Source of the DNA: Candidatus Poribacteria bacterium
Lineage (GTDB): Bacteria > Poribacteria > WGA-4E > WGA-3G
Assembly: GCA_028820845.1 (NCBI GenBank)
Contig: JAPPII010000092.1
Coordinates: forward strand, 40,312-104,311
Length of the DNA stretch: 64,000 nucleotides
Reading direction: 5' to 3'
The translations under genes were made by a program, and so were the position numbers. The notes under the pieces are model-generated. The model worked only from the letters and a program-made list of their open reading frames with translations. It did no database searches and was not told where the DNA came from. Positions 1 to 9,281 of the stretch are shown here, piece by piece; within the stretch, counting starts at the first letter, position 1; each line of letters opens with the position of its first letter.

Positions 1-2781
1 CACGTCGGGACTATTTTTAGCGTTGCGTTCAGTCCCGACGGCAAAACCCTCGCAAGTGGTGGTTTTGACGACACTGCCCGATTGTGGAACACTGTTACAG
101 GTGAAAACATAAAAATTCTGGCGACAGATACCTGGGTTATGAATGTTGCATTCAGTCCTGACGGACAGACGCTCGCAAGTGGTGGGAGCTGGCGGGACAA
201 AAACGTAACACTGTGGGATGTTAGCACAGGTACGCGTAAAACTACCTTTGCACATGCAGTAGAACTGAGATCAATCGTCTTCAGTCCAGATGGCAGCACC
301 CTCGCGGGCGGCGGTTACGACGGCACTATACTGCTATGGGATATGCACACGGAAACACTGAAACGGACGCTCCGCGGGCATACTGAATCAATTACGAGCA
401 TGGCATTCAGTCCGAATGGTCGCACATTCGCAAGTGGAAGTTATGATAGCACTGTGGTCCTATGGGAGTTTGAACCTACGGTAGAGATAATACCAACTAC
501 ATACGCAGATAATGGCGCAGGGGTGAACGTCCAAGACATAGATTTCGTTGAACCGCCTTTCAGACAGGATATGACACAATGGCATCTGCCTGAAGGGGCG
601 AAAGCGCGCTTTGGAAAGGGCGGAATATCCGGGAACATCACCTTTTCACCTGATGGCACACAGTTGGTTGTTCCAACGTCGATCGGCCTCTGGATATACG
701 ACGCGGACACGAACAAGGCATTAAAACTTTATACCGAACATTCTCATTGGATTGGACGGGTTGCGTTCAGTCCAGATGGCAAGACGCTTGTAGGTAGTCG
801 GGCCTGGGGGGATACCAAGGTGTATTTGTGGGACGCTAACACGGGTGAGCACAAAGCTACCCTCGCTGGACATGCAGATGACGTGACGAATATTACTTTT
901 AGTCCGGATGGTCGCACAATCATCAGTAGTAGTGAAGATGGCTCTCTATTCTTATGGGATGCTGTTACAGGTATGCCCTTCGCCACGTTCGGCGGGAATG
1001 AAGACGGTCGGATGCAGGCACTCGCTATCAGTCCAAATGGAGAGATGCTCGCCAGCGGCGGATGGGCAGACCCCTTGCAGTTATGGAATATTAACACTCG
1101 GCAAACCGTTGCTACCCTTGAAAGCCATAGATTTTCTGTCGATGCAGTCGTTTTTAGTCCGGACGGTCGCACACTCGCCAGTGGAGGTTACGACGCGACA
1201 ATCCGTTTGTGGGGCGTTGAAAGCCACACCCTCAAAGCCGAGCTCAGCGGTCCAACACGGCGGGTCTGGATCCTCGCTTTTAGTCCTGACGGGCAAACTC
1301 TCGCCAGTAGCAGTGATGACGGCACTGTATTTTTGTGGGATGTCGGTAGTTACACCCTCAAAGCCACGCTCACAGGCCATACCCGTCCAACCACGAGTAT
1401 CGCCTTCAGTCCGAATGGTCTCACACTCGCCAGCGCAAGTCAAGACGGTACCATCCGACTCTGGGATGGAATAAATGGTGACCATCGAGCTACGATTGCT
1501 GGGCATGCTGTAGATATCTCCAGCCTCGCGTTCAGTCCTGACGGGCAAACCCTCGCAACCAGCGGTTGGGATAGCGTCGTGCAATTATGGGATATAGCAG
1601 TTCCCGCCCCTCTCAAAGCGATTCGCACTGGACACTCAGAAGGCGTTGAATCCATCGCCTTCAGTCCGAACGGGCAAACCCTCGCCAGTGGCGGCAGTAG
1701 TGGCTGGGCAGACAATAAGGTGTTCTTATGGGATATAGCCGGCACAGTCGCACCGCGATCATCGGAACTCGAATGCCAATTTCCTGTGTTAAGCAATCAC
1801 ACAGCTGCTTACTTGCATCATATTTCAACGGTGAGTGCGGTTGCCTTTAGTCCAGACGGAAAAACACTCGCGGTCAGCGAAGAATACGAAAATAACAGAG
1901 TCATTCTGTTAGATGTTGCGACCGGTGTGCCCGAAGCGGTGCTTGCTACCCCACGGACGAACAACTCAGACGGTGTCGCCTGCATTGCATTCAGTCCAGA
2001 CGGAAAAACACTCGCGATTGGGTATTACAGGAACCTACGACTGTGGGATGTCCCGACCGCAACACTCACAGCAACACTGGAAGGACATTTACATTGGATT
2101 TCCGATGTTGCGTTCAGTCCAGATGGAAACCTACTTGTTAGCAGTAGTTACCGGGATCCAGTACGGGTATGGGATGTTGCCAGTGCTACAGAAATTGCAG
2201 CACTCAATGGACATAAAGATGGCGCGCAGAGCGTTGCGTTCAGTCCCAACGGCAAAACGCTTGCAATTGGTGGCACTTATACGGAAGGCACGGTGCGGTT
2301 ATGGGATGTTCCCAATGTCAGACATAAAGCCACACTCACAGGACATACGGACGGCGTAAACGACCTTGCATTCAGTCCAGATGGCAGAACCCTTGCCAGT
2401 GGTGGCGGAGACGGAACCGTTCTCTTGTGGGAACTACCCGCTGAACCTGAAACGCTGGGTGCACCACCCCAAACGTTGCGAACCGCTAAACAGCCATCTC
2501 TGCTGCAAAACTACCCCAATCCGTTCAACCCGGAGACGTGGATACCCTATCAATTGGCAAAACCTGCGGACGTTACCGTGTCCATCTATGCCGCTGATGG
2601 GAAACTGGTGCGGACGTTAGCATTCGGACAGCAAGCAGCCGGTATCTATGAATCCCGAGACCGTGCGGCATATTGGGACGGGAAAAATGAACTTGCGGAA
2701 CCGGTATCGAGTGGCGTTTATTTTTACACATTGTCTGCAGGACAATTTACCGCCACACGGAGAATGGTGATACAGAAATAG
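1..2781 (+). CDS. WD40-repeat protein with FlgD-like C-terminal domain (5' end outside window)
   Basis: The frame is open from base 1, so the gene starts upstream; an apparent TTG start at 82 is internal. It encodes many WD40 blades with the recurrent pattern FSPDG-x-TLASG...LWD, expected to fold as beta-propellers for protein binding. Near nt 565-760 the text QWHLPEGAKARFGKG...GLWIYD closely matches the mature N-terminus of the next gene (RWHLPKEAKARIGKG...GTWIYD). The protein therefore looks like the tail of one propeller joined to a whole second paralogue. The C-terminus (about the last 90 residues) holds NYPNPFNPETWIPYQL, a WDGKNE motif and GVYFYTL, typical of FlgD-like Ig or secretion-tail domains of exported proteins. 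The molecular partner is unknown. Confidence 0.9.
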   Translation, partial: HVGTIFSVAFSPDGKTLASGGFDDTARLWNTVTGENIKILATDTWVMNVAFSPDGQTLASGGSWRDKNVTLWDVSTGTRKTTFAHAVELRSIVFSPDGSTLAGGGYDGTILLWDMHTETLKRTLRGHTESITSMAFSPNGRTFASGSYDSTVVLWEFEPTVEIIPTTYADNGAGVNVQDIDFVEPPFRQDMTQWHLPEGAKARFGKGGISGNITFSPDGTQLVVPTSIGLWIYDADTNKALKLYTEHSHWIGRVAFSPDGKTLVGSRAWGDTKVYLWDANTGEHKATLAGHADDVTNITFSPDGRTIISSSEDGSLFLWDAVTGMPFATFGGNEDGRMQALAISPNGEMLASGGWADPLQLWNINTRQTVATLESHRFSVDAVVFSPDGRTLASGGYDATIRLWGVESHTLKAELSGPTRRVWILAFSPDGQTLASSSDDGTVFLWDVGSYTLKATLTGHTRPTTSIAFSPNGLTLASASQDGTIRLWDGINGDHRATIAGHAVDISSLAFSPDGQTLATSGWDSVVQLWDIAVPAPLKAIRTGHSEGVESIAFSPNGQTLASGGSSGWADNKVFLWDIAGTVAPRSSELECQFPVLSNHTAAYLHHISTVSAVAFSPDGKTLAVSEEYENNRVILLDVATGVPEAVLATPRTNNSDGVACIAFSPDGKTLAIGYYRNLRLWDVPTATLTATLEGHLHWISDVAFSPDGNLLVSSSYRDPVRVWDVASATEIAALNGHKDGAQSVAFSPNGKTLAIGGTYTEGTVRLWDVPNVRHKATLTGHTDGVNDLAFSPDGRTLASGGGDGTVLLWELPAEPETLGAPPQTLRTAKQPSLLQNYPNPFNPETWIPYQLAKPADVTVSIYAADGKLVRTLAFGQQAAGIYESRDRAAYWDGKNELAEPVSSGVYFYTLSAGQFTATRRMVIQK

Positions 2782-2874
2782 TGGTCAGAACCTGGATTTT
2801 TATGATTTTCAGACGTGCCATGATAGCGGGTTATCCTATAAATCACAGTTCAGACGACTTAGGAGGCTAACACC

Positions 2875-4872
2875 ATGAGAATGATGCAATTTTCCATTGT
2901 AGTCCTACTCCTCGTTTCGACGCTACTTTTATCGAATGCCTCCGCCGAAGATTATACACGGTGGCATTTACCGAAAGAGGCGAAAGCACGCATCGGGAAA
3001 GGTCACGTTTCGGGAAATATCGCCTTTTCGCCGGATAATAAACTGCTCGGTGTTCCGAGTACTATCGGAACTTGGATTTATGACACCGAAACGGGTGAAG
3101 CACTGCATCTGTTCACTGGACACATAGATAGCATCAATGCTATCGCCTTCAGCCCGGACGGAAAAATACTCGCAAGTGGTGGGAATCATGAGGACAAAAC
3201 AATACAGTTATGGGATGTCCAAACGGGAACGCACATAGCAGCACTACACGGACATGCCAAGAGTGTCAGTTGTATCGTCTTCAGTCCGGATGGACAGACA
3301 CTCGTCAGTGCCGACTGGGGAGAAGATGCGGCTATATATCTCTGGAATGTTGCGACCGGTGCGTTGAAATCAACACTGACTGGATATTCTCAAGGGGTGA
3401 GTAGTGTCGCTTTCAGGCCCGATGGCACGCTCCTTATCAATGGGAATAACGATTCGATATGTGTATGGAATCCGATAAACGGCACGCACACGACAGCATT
3501 AGCACCTACAATAGGGGTTGGATATGTTACCTTCAGCGCGGATGGCTCACAATTCGCCGGGAGCCGCGGCAGCGATGTCTTAATTTGGGATACCGTCAGC
3601 CTACATCAGAAACTAAAGATTACCGGACATCTCCCCGTCATCACCGCTATCGCCTTTAGCCCTGACAGCCGGACGCTTGCAAGTGGTGGTTGGGATCATA
3701 AGGTGCGACTCTGGGATATTGCCACTGTCACCAGCAGATCGGTGCTCCTTGGACATACAAGCGGGATCGCATCGCTCGCTTTCAGTCCGGATGGAAAAAC
3801 ACTCGCAAGTAGTGGAAGTTGGACCGACCTCACAATCCGACTCTGGGACACGGCGACTGGCACACAGGAAACGACACTGGTTGGGCAGAGACACAGGGTT
3901 GCAAGCCTCGCATTCAGTCCAGATGGTAGCACACTTGCCAGTGCAAGTGATGACCAAAGCGTCTGTCTCTGGGATGTTACAACTGGCTATCACCAAGCAA
4001 CGCTGAGTTGGCAAAATACAAACAGTCCTTCAAACTTGGCGTTCAGTCCCGACGGACAAACACTCGCAATTGGAGGCCGGGCAGGGATACGGTTATGGGA
4101 CATCACCAGCAGACCTTACAAAATCAAATGGAGTACCAGTAGTACATCTGCTGAAAGTTTTGCCTTGAGTCCAGATGGACGGATGCTCGCCAGTGGAAAG
4201 AAAGACGGGACAGTCCTGCTGTGGGATGCGATCAATGGAGATGTGAAGACGGTGCTTCGGGGCCATACAGAATGGGTCGGTAGTATTGCCTTCAGCCCGA
4301 ATGGAAAAACACTCGCAAGTACGGGGTGGCATAAGGACAAAACAATTCACTTATGGGATGTCGTCACGGGCTCACATAAATTGACACTCACAGGACATAC
4401 GGAGCGCATTACACGGCTTGCCTTCAGCCCGAATGGAAAAACGCTCGCGAGTGCAAGTAACGACGGCACGATATTGCTCTGGGAATTTCCGCTGGCGCAG
4501 CTAACGGCGGGAGCACCCTCGTTCCTGACAAAGGATACCAATAACAATCATACGTTGAACGCTGTGTTGCAGAATTACCCAAACCCATTCAATCCAGAGA
4601 CATGGATTCCCTATCAACTCTCGGAACCCGCTGAAGTTACCGTGCGTATCTACACGGCAAATGGCACCTTGATTCGGACTTTAGCCGTTGGACACCAACC
4701 TGCTGGTATCCACACACATCAGGGAGATGCCGTCTATTGGGATGGAAAAAACGAGTTCGGTGAACCTGTCGCAAGCGGTGTCTATTTCTATACATTGTCC
4801 ACGGAGTCCACACGCGACTCCGTTACTGCTGGTGATTTCACCGCTACCCGGAAGATGTTGATACAGAAATAG
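2875..4872 (+). CDS. Secreted WD40-repeat protein with FlgD-like C-terminal domain
   Basis: 665 aa. A strong Shine-Dalgarno (AGGAGG) lies 9 bases before the ATG. Residues 1-24 form a signal peptide ending ASA. About a dozen WD40 blades (FSPDG/LWD) fill residues 45-540, followed by the FlgD-like tail with NYPNPFNPETWIPYQL and VYWDGKNEFGEPVASGVYFY. It is a close paralogue of the preceding gene and was probably produced by tandem duplication. It is predicted to be exported and to act as a binding scaffold; no catalytic motif is seen. The following PorV-like gene is a plausible partner for export, by analogy with type IX secretion, but that is inference. Confidence 0.9.
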   Translation: MRMMQFSIVVLLLVSTLLLSNASAEDYTRWHLPKEAKARIGKGHVSGNIAFSPDNKLLGVPSTIGTWIYDTETGEALHLFTGHIDSINAIAFSPDGKILASGGNHEDKTIQLWDVQTGTHIAALHGHAKSVSCIVFSPDGQTLVSADWGEDAAIYLWNVATGALKSTLTGYSQGVSSVAFRPDGTLLINGNNDSICVWNPINGTHTTALAPTIGVGYVTFSADGSQFAGSRGSDVLIWDTVSLHQKLKITGHLPVITAIAFSPDSRTLASGGWDHKVRLWDIATVTSRSVLLGHTSGIASLAFSPDGKTLASSGSWTDLTIRLWDTATGTQETTLVGQRHRVASLAFSPDGSTLASASDDQSVCLWDVTTGYHQATLSWQNTNSPSNLAFSPDGQTLAIGGRAGIRLWDITSRPYKIKWSTSSTSAESFALSPDGRMLASGKKDGTVLLWDAINGDVKTVLRGHTEWVGSIAFSPNGKTLASTGWHKDKTIHLWDVVTGSHKLTLTGHTERITRLAFSPNGKTLASASNDGTILLWEFPLAQLTAGAPSFLTKDTNNNHTLNAVLQNYPNPFNPETWIPYQLSEPAEVTVRIYTANGTLIRTLAVGHQPAGIHTHQGDAVYWDGKNEFGEPVASGVYFYTLSTESTRDSVTAGDFTATRKMLIQK

Positions 4873-4913
4873 GAAACTGAGATACTGAATGCCTAACTTC
4901 TAACAATCTGTGT

Positions 4914-4942
4914 TTGACTTTCACGCGACAATGTGATATACT
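4914..4942 (+). promoter_or_regulatory. Sigma70-type promoter for the PorV-like gene
   Basis: TTGACT at 4914-4919 and TATACT at 4937-4942 are separated by 17 bp, close to consensus. The predicted start of transcription is about 30 bases before the ATG at 4973, and a GGGAAGG ribosome binding site precedes that ATG. Confidence 0.7.
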
Positions 4943-4972
4943 AAATTTGGACTTTATCATTGGGAAGGAAAA

Positions 4973-5947
4973 ATGAGACATCTTAATAAATACCAGAGAC
5001 GTGTGTGCTGCAAGAGATATTGCCTGTTTACCTATACCCTCATCGCAATTCTTACCCTCATATCTCTGCCCATAGCAGCTGATAGCACAGACATCCACGA
5101 AAACGCAGGCACCCGCGCCATGACATTCCTCAAAATCGGGGTCGGCGCCGAGGCAATGAGCATGGGGGAATCGCAAGTCGCTGCGACCGATGACCTCTAC
5201 GCATCATACTGGAATCCTGCCGGACTCACGAGACTCCAAAAGCCACAACTTGCACTTATGCATAACGAGTGGTTCGCCGGAATCAACCACGAATTTGTCG
5301 GGTTTGCACTTCCAATTGGGAGTATTGGCACCGTCGGCTTCAGTTCAAGTTACCTATCTTTCGGTGAGCTACAAGGACGCGACCGAGAGGGGAACGAGAC
5401 GACTATCTTCCGACCCTACGATTTGGCGTTGATCCTCTCGTATGCCCGCAGTTTCGGGGATAATCTCGCCTTTGGGACGAATGCGAAATTCTTACGCGAA
5501 CAGATCGCTGACGAAACCGGAACCGGTATCGCTTTCGATTTCGGAGTGTTATACACCTTTCCCGGCACGCCGCTCGCTTTGGGCTTCAACGCACAGCACC
5601 TCGGACCGAGAGTGAAGTTCATCGAGGAGGCTTTTGGGCTTCCTGTTACTTTTAGGTTCGGTGGTGCCTACAAACTCTGGAACGACGCGTTCACCCTAAC
5701 CACTGATATTATCCGTCCCTCCGATAACGATATCGAGATAGGTATCGGTGCGGGTTATACCATCGGCAATATCTTGCAACTCCGCACTGGCTATAAATAT
5801 AAAATCGGCGGCAACGATTTGGGAGCGATTTCTGGACTTGCTAGCGGTTTTGGATTAACGCTTCGGCAGTTCCAGATTGATTACGCACTTGTCCCCTTCG
5901 GTGTCCTCGGATTAACCCACCGCTTCTCCTTAGTCGCTAACTTTTAG
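4973..5947 (+). CDS. PorV/PorQ-family outer-membrane protein
   Basis: 324 aa with an N-terminal signal or anchor segment (about residues 18-38). The mature start contains GTRAMTFLKIGVGAEAMSMG, then ATDDLYASYWNPAGL and ALMHNEWFAGINHEFVGFA. This is the signature of the PorV/PorQ (UPF0164) family of FadL-like 14-strand beta-barrels. In Bacteroidetes, PorV shuttles C-terminal-domain cargo in type IX secretion; in other phyla the role is unproven. It follows two genes whose products carry FlgD-like tails and has its own strong promoter. Its 3' end overlaps the convergent C26 hydrolase gene by 4 bases. Confidence 0.85.
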   Translation: MRHLNKYQRRVCCKRYCLFTYTLIAILTLISLPIAADSTDIHENAGTRAMTFLKIGVGAEAMSMGESQVAATDDLYASYWNPAGLTRLQKPQLALMHNEWFAGINHEFVGFALPIGSIGTVGFSSSYLSFGELQGRDREGNETTIFRPYDLALILSYARSFGDNLAFGTNAKFLREQIADETGTGIAFDFGVLYTFPGTPLALGFNAQHLGPRVKFIEEAFGLPVTFRFGGAYKLWNDAFTLTTDIIRPSDNDIEIGIGAGYTIGNILQLRTGYKYKIGGNDLGAISGLASGFGLTLRQFQIDYALVPFGVLGLTHRFSLVANF

Positions 5948-6636
5948 CCAGACGCAGCCTGAATAAACGCTTCAAATAATTTGCGTCTGTGTTCACGAAA
6001 TTCTTCCGTTCTAATCATCCGTTCAGGGTGGTATTGCACACCCAATACAAAGTCCTTTGACGGGTTTTCCATAGCCTCAATAACCCCATCTGCAGATCTC
6101 GCCGTAACAATAAAACCTTCGCCAATTTCGTCTACCGCTTGGTGGTGTGCGGAATTGACTTTATCTCCTCTTTTTTCTACAAGTTTGCATAACCGACTGT
6201 TAGATTCAATCTCAATCTCGTGTTCGGAATCCTCACTACTATTTTTTGCTGGATGCGTCAAAGGGTCTGTAAGTTGAGAAGGAACGTCTTGATACAGGCT
6301 TCCCCGCATTGCGACACTCATGACTTGAATCCCGCGGCAAATACCGAAGACAGGTAGATTCGCTTCTATTGCTTCTCGACATAGCGGTAATTCCAGCCCG
6401 TCTCGCGCTTCATCAACGAATTTAAGCTTAGGATGACACGCCTGATCGAAAAACTTCGGATGGATATCGCCACCCCCTGTTAGTAAAAGTCCATCAATAT
6501 CAGCAAATTCAGAATCTGGAACGTCAGGGTATAAAATGCGAGATTCACCCCCGAATTCTTCAATAGCACGGGTGTAATTTTTAGCAGTGCCTGTTATAAT
6601 CTCGGAACTAAATGTAATTCCAATAATAGGTGCCAT
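5944..6636 (-). CDS. Class-I glutamine amidotransferase-like hydrolase (peptidase C26, PuuD-like)
   Basis: 230 aa. It has the oxyanion-strand motif LLLTGGGDIHP, the nucleophile elbow FGICRGIQ (Cys100) and the His/Glu pair in GVQYHPE (His203, Glu205), so the full Cys-His-Glu triad is present. The family includes gamma-glutamyl-GABA hydrolase of the putrescine pathway, and an exact substrate cannot be assigned. It is a stand-alone cytoplasmic enzyme, convergent with the PorV-like gene. The start ATG at 6636 is preceded on the minus strand by AGGAGG. Confidence 0.85.
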   Translation of the reverse strand: MAPIIGITFSSEIITGTAKNYTRAIEEFGGESRILYPDVPDSEFADIDGLLLTGGGDIHPKFFDQACHPKLKFVDEARDGLELPLCREAIEANLPVFGICRGIQVMSVAMRGSLYQDVPSQLTDPLTHPAKNSSEDSEHEIEIESNSRLCKLVEKRGDKVNSAHHQAVDEIGEGFIVTARSADGVIEAMENPSKDFVLGVQYHPERMIRTEEFREHRRKLFEAFIQAASG

Positions 6637-6723
6637 AGTCGAAATCCTCCTTTTGAGTCGTGATAGACTTCATAAATTGTACCCCATCTTGAAAGCAAAT
6701 AACAAATCAATCTAAATCTCTTA

Positions 6724-6794
6724 GTTCGTAGTAGGGCAATTCATTGCCCGTTCATAGCATTTTACGACGTGCGATAAATCGCACTACTACAAAC
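6724..6794. repeat. REP-like hairpin repeat pair (type B then type A)
   Basis: Positions 6724-6751 are a type B unit with stem GGGCAAT/ATTGCCC. Positions 6767-6794 are an inverted type A unit with stem GTGCGAT/ATCGCAC and flank TACTACAAAC. They belong to the same family as the clusters around the RAYT gene at 61.4-62.0 kb. Confidence 0.85.
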
Positions 6795-6880
6795 ATCCTG
6801 TCTCACTATCGTAATCATGCAAATCCTGATTCTGACAACCACTAATCGCCAATTGCCAACCGCTGACCGCTAACAACTAT

Positions 6881-6909
6881 TTGCATTATCTAACGATGCA
6901 TGGTATAAT
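6881..6909 (+). promoter_or_regulatory. Sigma70-type promoter giving a nearly leaderless transcript
   Basis: TTGCAT (6881-6886), a 17-bp spacer and TATAAT (6904-6909). The expected transcription start is about 6915-6918, downstream of the ATG at 6912 but just before the ATG at 6924. No Shine-Dalgarno sequence is visible. Confidence 0.55.
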
Positions 6910-6923
6910 TTATGATAATATTT

Positions 6924-7685
6924 ATGTTACATCGTGAAGTTAGCAAAACAGCGTTATCTATTATAGAGGACGGCGCGCCGATGCTCACGTGCTGTTACGG
7001 TGACCTTGAACGTCCGACCTATTTCCATCCGCTCTATGCGTCGAATGGGCAGGTCGTAACAGAGGATGCGGACAACCGGGCACAGTATCCACCAGGGATC
7101 TGTTTTACACTCGGAACCGTCAACGGTGAGCAGCGAGCAGCGTATGAACGGAAACCGACGCTTGCGGAATCCGCGGAAGAATTCGCAATTGTCACAACGT
7201 ATGGTGCCCCAGAATCGCTTCTGATAGAGACGTTCACGACAAAAGTCCATCTCCGTCAAATCGAAGTTCAAGTGTTGGACATAGAAGTCTCACTACACGC
7301 ACCGACGACTTCACTCGATATTGCGGGTAACACGGGACTCACGTGTCGGGCTGTTGAGATGGAATACCGCAAAGCCTTGGATGCAGACGGGCGACTTGGT
7401 GAGTCGGAAGTCAACGGAAATAAATCGGCGTGGGGAACGCTTTCAGGTATTACGACTGCTGAGCAAAACGCCGTCGGTATCGCTATCTTTCCGCATCCTA
7501 CAAATGGAGAAACGACATTTTTTGCTGACGATCTCTCTTATGGGTTTCTGTTCGCAGAGGCAACACCTTTCACAGTGGAGGTCGGTGCAACACGGATTTT
7601 GAAATACCGAATGCTTGCGTACATCGGTGATCTCTTTACCTTTGATGTCTGGCAGTACCACGAGGATTATACTAATGGTCGGTAG
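6924..7685 (+). CDS. DUF6807 (PmoA-like) family protein
   Basis: About 253 aa. The N-terminal part has PTYFHPLYASNGQVVTEDAD followed by GTVNGE. These resemble the family annotated as DUF6807 or 'PmoA family', in which the motif is usually YFHPL...G.PVT...DHPHHRG. The usual histidine cluster is replaced here by DNRAQYPPG, so any metal or sugar-binding role may be altered. There is no signal peptide. I chose ATG 6924 because the promoter at 6881-6909 would start transcription just before it; ATG 6912 is in frame and possible. Function unknown. Confidence 0.6.
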   Translation: MLHREVSKTALSIIEDGAPMLTCCYGDLERPTYFHPLYASNGQVVTEDADNRAQYPPGICFTLGTVNGEQRAAYERKPTLAESAEEFAIVTTYGAPESLLIETFTTKVHLRQIEVQVLDIEVSLHAPTTSLDIAGNTGLTCRAVEMEYRKALDADGRLGESEVNGNKSAWGTLSGITTAEQNAVGIAIFPHPTNGETTFFADDLSYGFLFAEATPFTVEVGATRILKYRMLAYIGDLFTFDVWQYHEDYTNGR

Positions 7686-7718
7686 TCGGCTATCAGCTGT
7701 CAGTAATTGAGGTTTTCT

Positions 7719-7750
7719 GGTTTGTAGTAGGGAAACCATTCATTGCCCGT
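7719..7750 (+). repeat. REP-like repeat, type B' variant
   Basis: The unit begins GGTTTGTAGTAGGG and ends CATTGCCCGT. An internal AAACCA extends the loop compared with type B. It lies just upstream of miaB. Confidence 0.75.
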
Positions 7751-7767
7751 TCACTATATGAAAGTCT

Positions 7768-9192
7768 ATGAAAGACCAAACGCTTTTCCCACTGTATAAT
7801 AAAGATAAGCCAGCAGGTAATCCGCTGCAAGCACCCCAGGCGGGAATGCCTTCGCATGCCCGGCGCGTTTACATCGAAACCTATGGGTGCCAGATGAACG
7901 TCAGTGATAGCGAACTCATGGCGGGTATCTTGACACAAAGCGGACACCAGACCGTGCCACATCTCGACGATGCCGATGTCGTCCTTGTCAATACCTGTGC
8001 GATACGGGAAAACGCTGAAACCAAAGTTATCAATCGACTTGTGCAGCTCAACCACCGTAAACGCCGTCAACCCGACCTTATTATCGGTGTGTGTGGCTGT
8101 ATGGCGCAGCATCTCCGGGATAAACTTCTTGACGCAGCACCTTATGTTGACCTCGTAATGGGACCTGATGCCTATCGGGATCTACCCGTGGCACTCGATT
8201 CTCTGGCGCGTGGCGTTGAATCTCACGTTTCCCTTACAGACCGAGACCCGTTTGTTGGATTACGGTTGGACAAAAGCGAGGATTACGCCGACATCGCCCC
8301 CATCCGAAAAGAGGGAATCCGCGCATGGCTCACGATCCAACGCGGGTGCGATAAGATGTGCACCTTCTGCATCGTCCCCTTCGTCCGCGGCAGAGAGCGG
8401 AGCCTCCCCTTAAAACTCCTCGTTGAGGATGTCGAAAAACTTGTGGACCAAGGCTTCAAAGAGGTCGTTCTGCTCGGTCAGACGGTTAACTCCTACCGCG
8501 ACAACGATGCCGATTTCGGAGACCTTCTCTATGCTGTCGGTGATGTCAACGGATTGGAACGCGTGCGGTTTACCTCTCCACACCCTGCAGATGCAACTGA
8601 CAGTATGATTGATGCAATGGCAAGTTCTTCAAGCGTCTGTAAACACCTGCATCTCCCACTCCAATCCGGATCAACCGAAGTCCTGGAGCGGATGCGGCGC
8701 ACCTACACGGCTGAGGAATACCGTAACCTCGTCGCCAAACTTCGCGAACGTATTCCTGATATCGCTATCACAACCGATATTATCGTCGGTTTCTGTGGTG
8801 AGACCGAAGATGAGTTTATGGAGACGTACAAGATGATGGCGGACATCCGCTACGATTCAGCATTCATGTTCAAGTATTCCGAACGCGAAGGAACACTTGC
8901 ACACAAAGCATTCCCTGACGATGTGCCGGAAACGGTAAAAGGTGAACGGCTTAAACGGATTATCGAACTCCAGGAAAACATTTCCGCAGAAATCAATCGT
9001 GACACCGTTGGTGATACCGTCGCTGTGCTTATAGAGGGTGAATCACGGCGGGATGCGGATAAATACCACGGAAAAACCGATGGCTTCAAAACTGCTGTAT
9101 TTCCGAAGGTTCCCGATACCAAAATCGGCGATGTCGTCAACGTTCGTGTTGACACGACAACGGCACATACTTTGATTGGACAGACTGTTTGA
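7768..9192 (+). CDS. miaB: tRNA-2-methylthio-N6-dimethylallyladenosine synthase MiaB
   Basis: 474 aa. The UPF0004 domain at the N-terminus carries the auxiliary-cluster cysteines: TYGCQMNVSDSE (Cys41), NTCAIRENAE and VCGCMAQ. The radical-SAM motif RGCDKMCTFC has Cys194, Cys198 and Cys201 with CxxxCxxC spacing. The C-terminal 60 residues resemble a TRAM RNA-binding domain. MiaB adds a 2-methylthio group to i6A37 of tRNAs reading UNN codons, using SAM and two 4Fe-4S clusters. Length and motif order fit MiaB rather than MtaB or RimO (family knowledge). The ATG at 7768 leaves about 30 residues before the first beta-strand, slightly longer than usual. Confidence 0.95.
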   Translation: MKDQTLFPLYNKDKPAGNPLQAPQAGMPSHARRVYIETYGCQMNVSDSELMAGILTQSGHQTVPHLDDADVVLVNTCAIRENAETKVINRLVQLNHRKRRQPDLIIGVCGCMAQHLRDKLLDAAPYVDLVMGPDAYRDLPVALDSLARGVESHVSLTDRDPFVGLRLDKSEDYADIAPIRKEGIRAWLTIQRGCDKMCTFCIVPFVRGRERSLPLKLLVEDVEKLVDQGFKEVVLLGQTVNSYRDNDADFGDLLYAVGDVNGLERVRFTSPHPADATDSMIDAMASSSSVCKHLHLPLQSGSTEVLERMRRTYTAEEYRNLVAKLRERIPDIAITTDIIVGFCGETEDEFMETYKMMADIRYDSAFMFKYSEREGTLAHKAFPDDVPETVKGERLKRIIELQENISAEINRDTVGDTVAVLIEGESRRDADKYHGKTDGFKTAVFPKVPDTKIGDVVNVRVDTTTAHTLIGQTV

Positions 9193-9210
9193 TGGATGCC
9201 AACACCTGTA

Positions 9211-9234
9211 GGAGGGGTTTGTAACCCCGACTCC
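9211..9234. repeat. Intergenic hairpin repeat
   Basis: An inverted repeat with core GGGGTTTGTAACCCC and outer arms GGAG/CTCC lies between miaB and map. It could act as a terminator-like or REP-like hairpin. Only one clear copy was seen in the window. Confidence 0.5.
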
Positions 9235-9281
9235 CTATGGAGCGCTGGTGGAAATGTCTAAATAATCCTGAGTCTACTATA

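Noticed and set aside
908..1474. Long open frame antiparallel or frame-shifted to the WD40 genes (also 1081-1584 and 3613-4014)
   Set aside because: These are shadows of the repetitive WD40 coding sequence in other frames.
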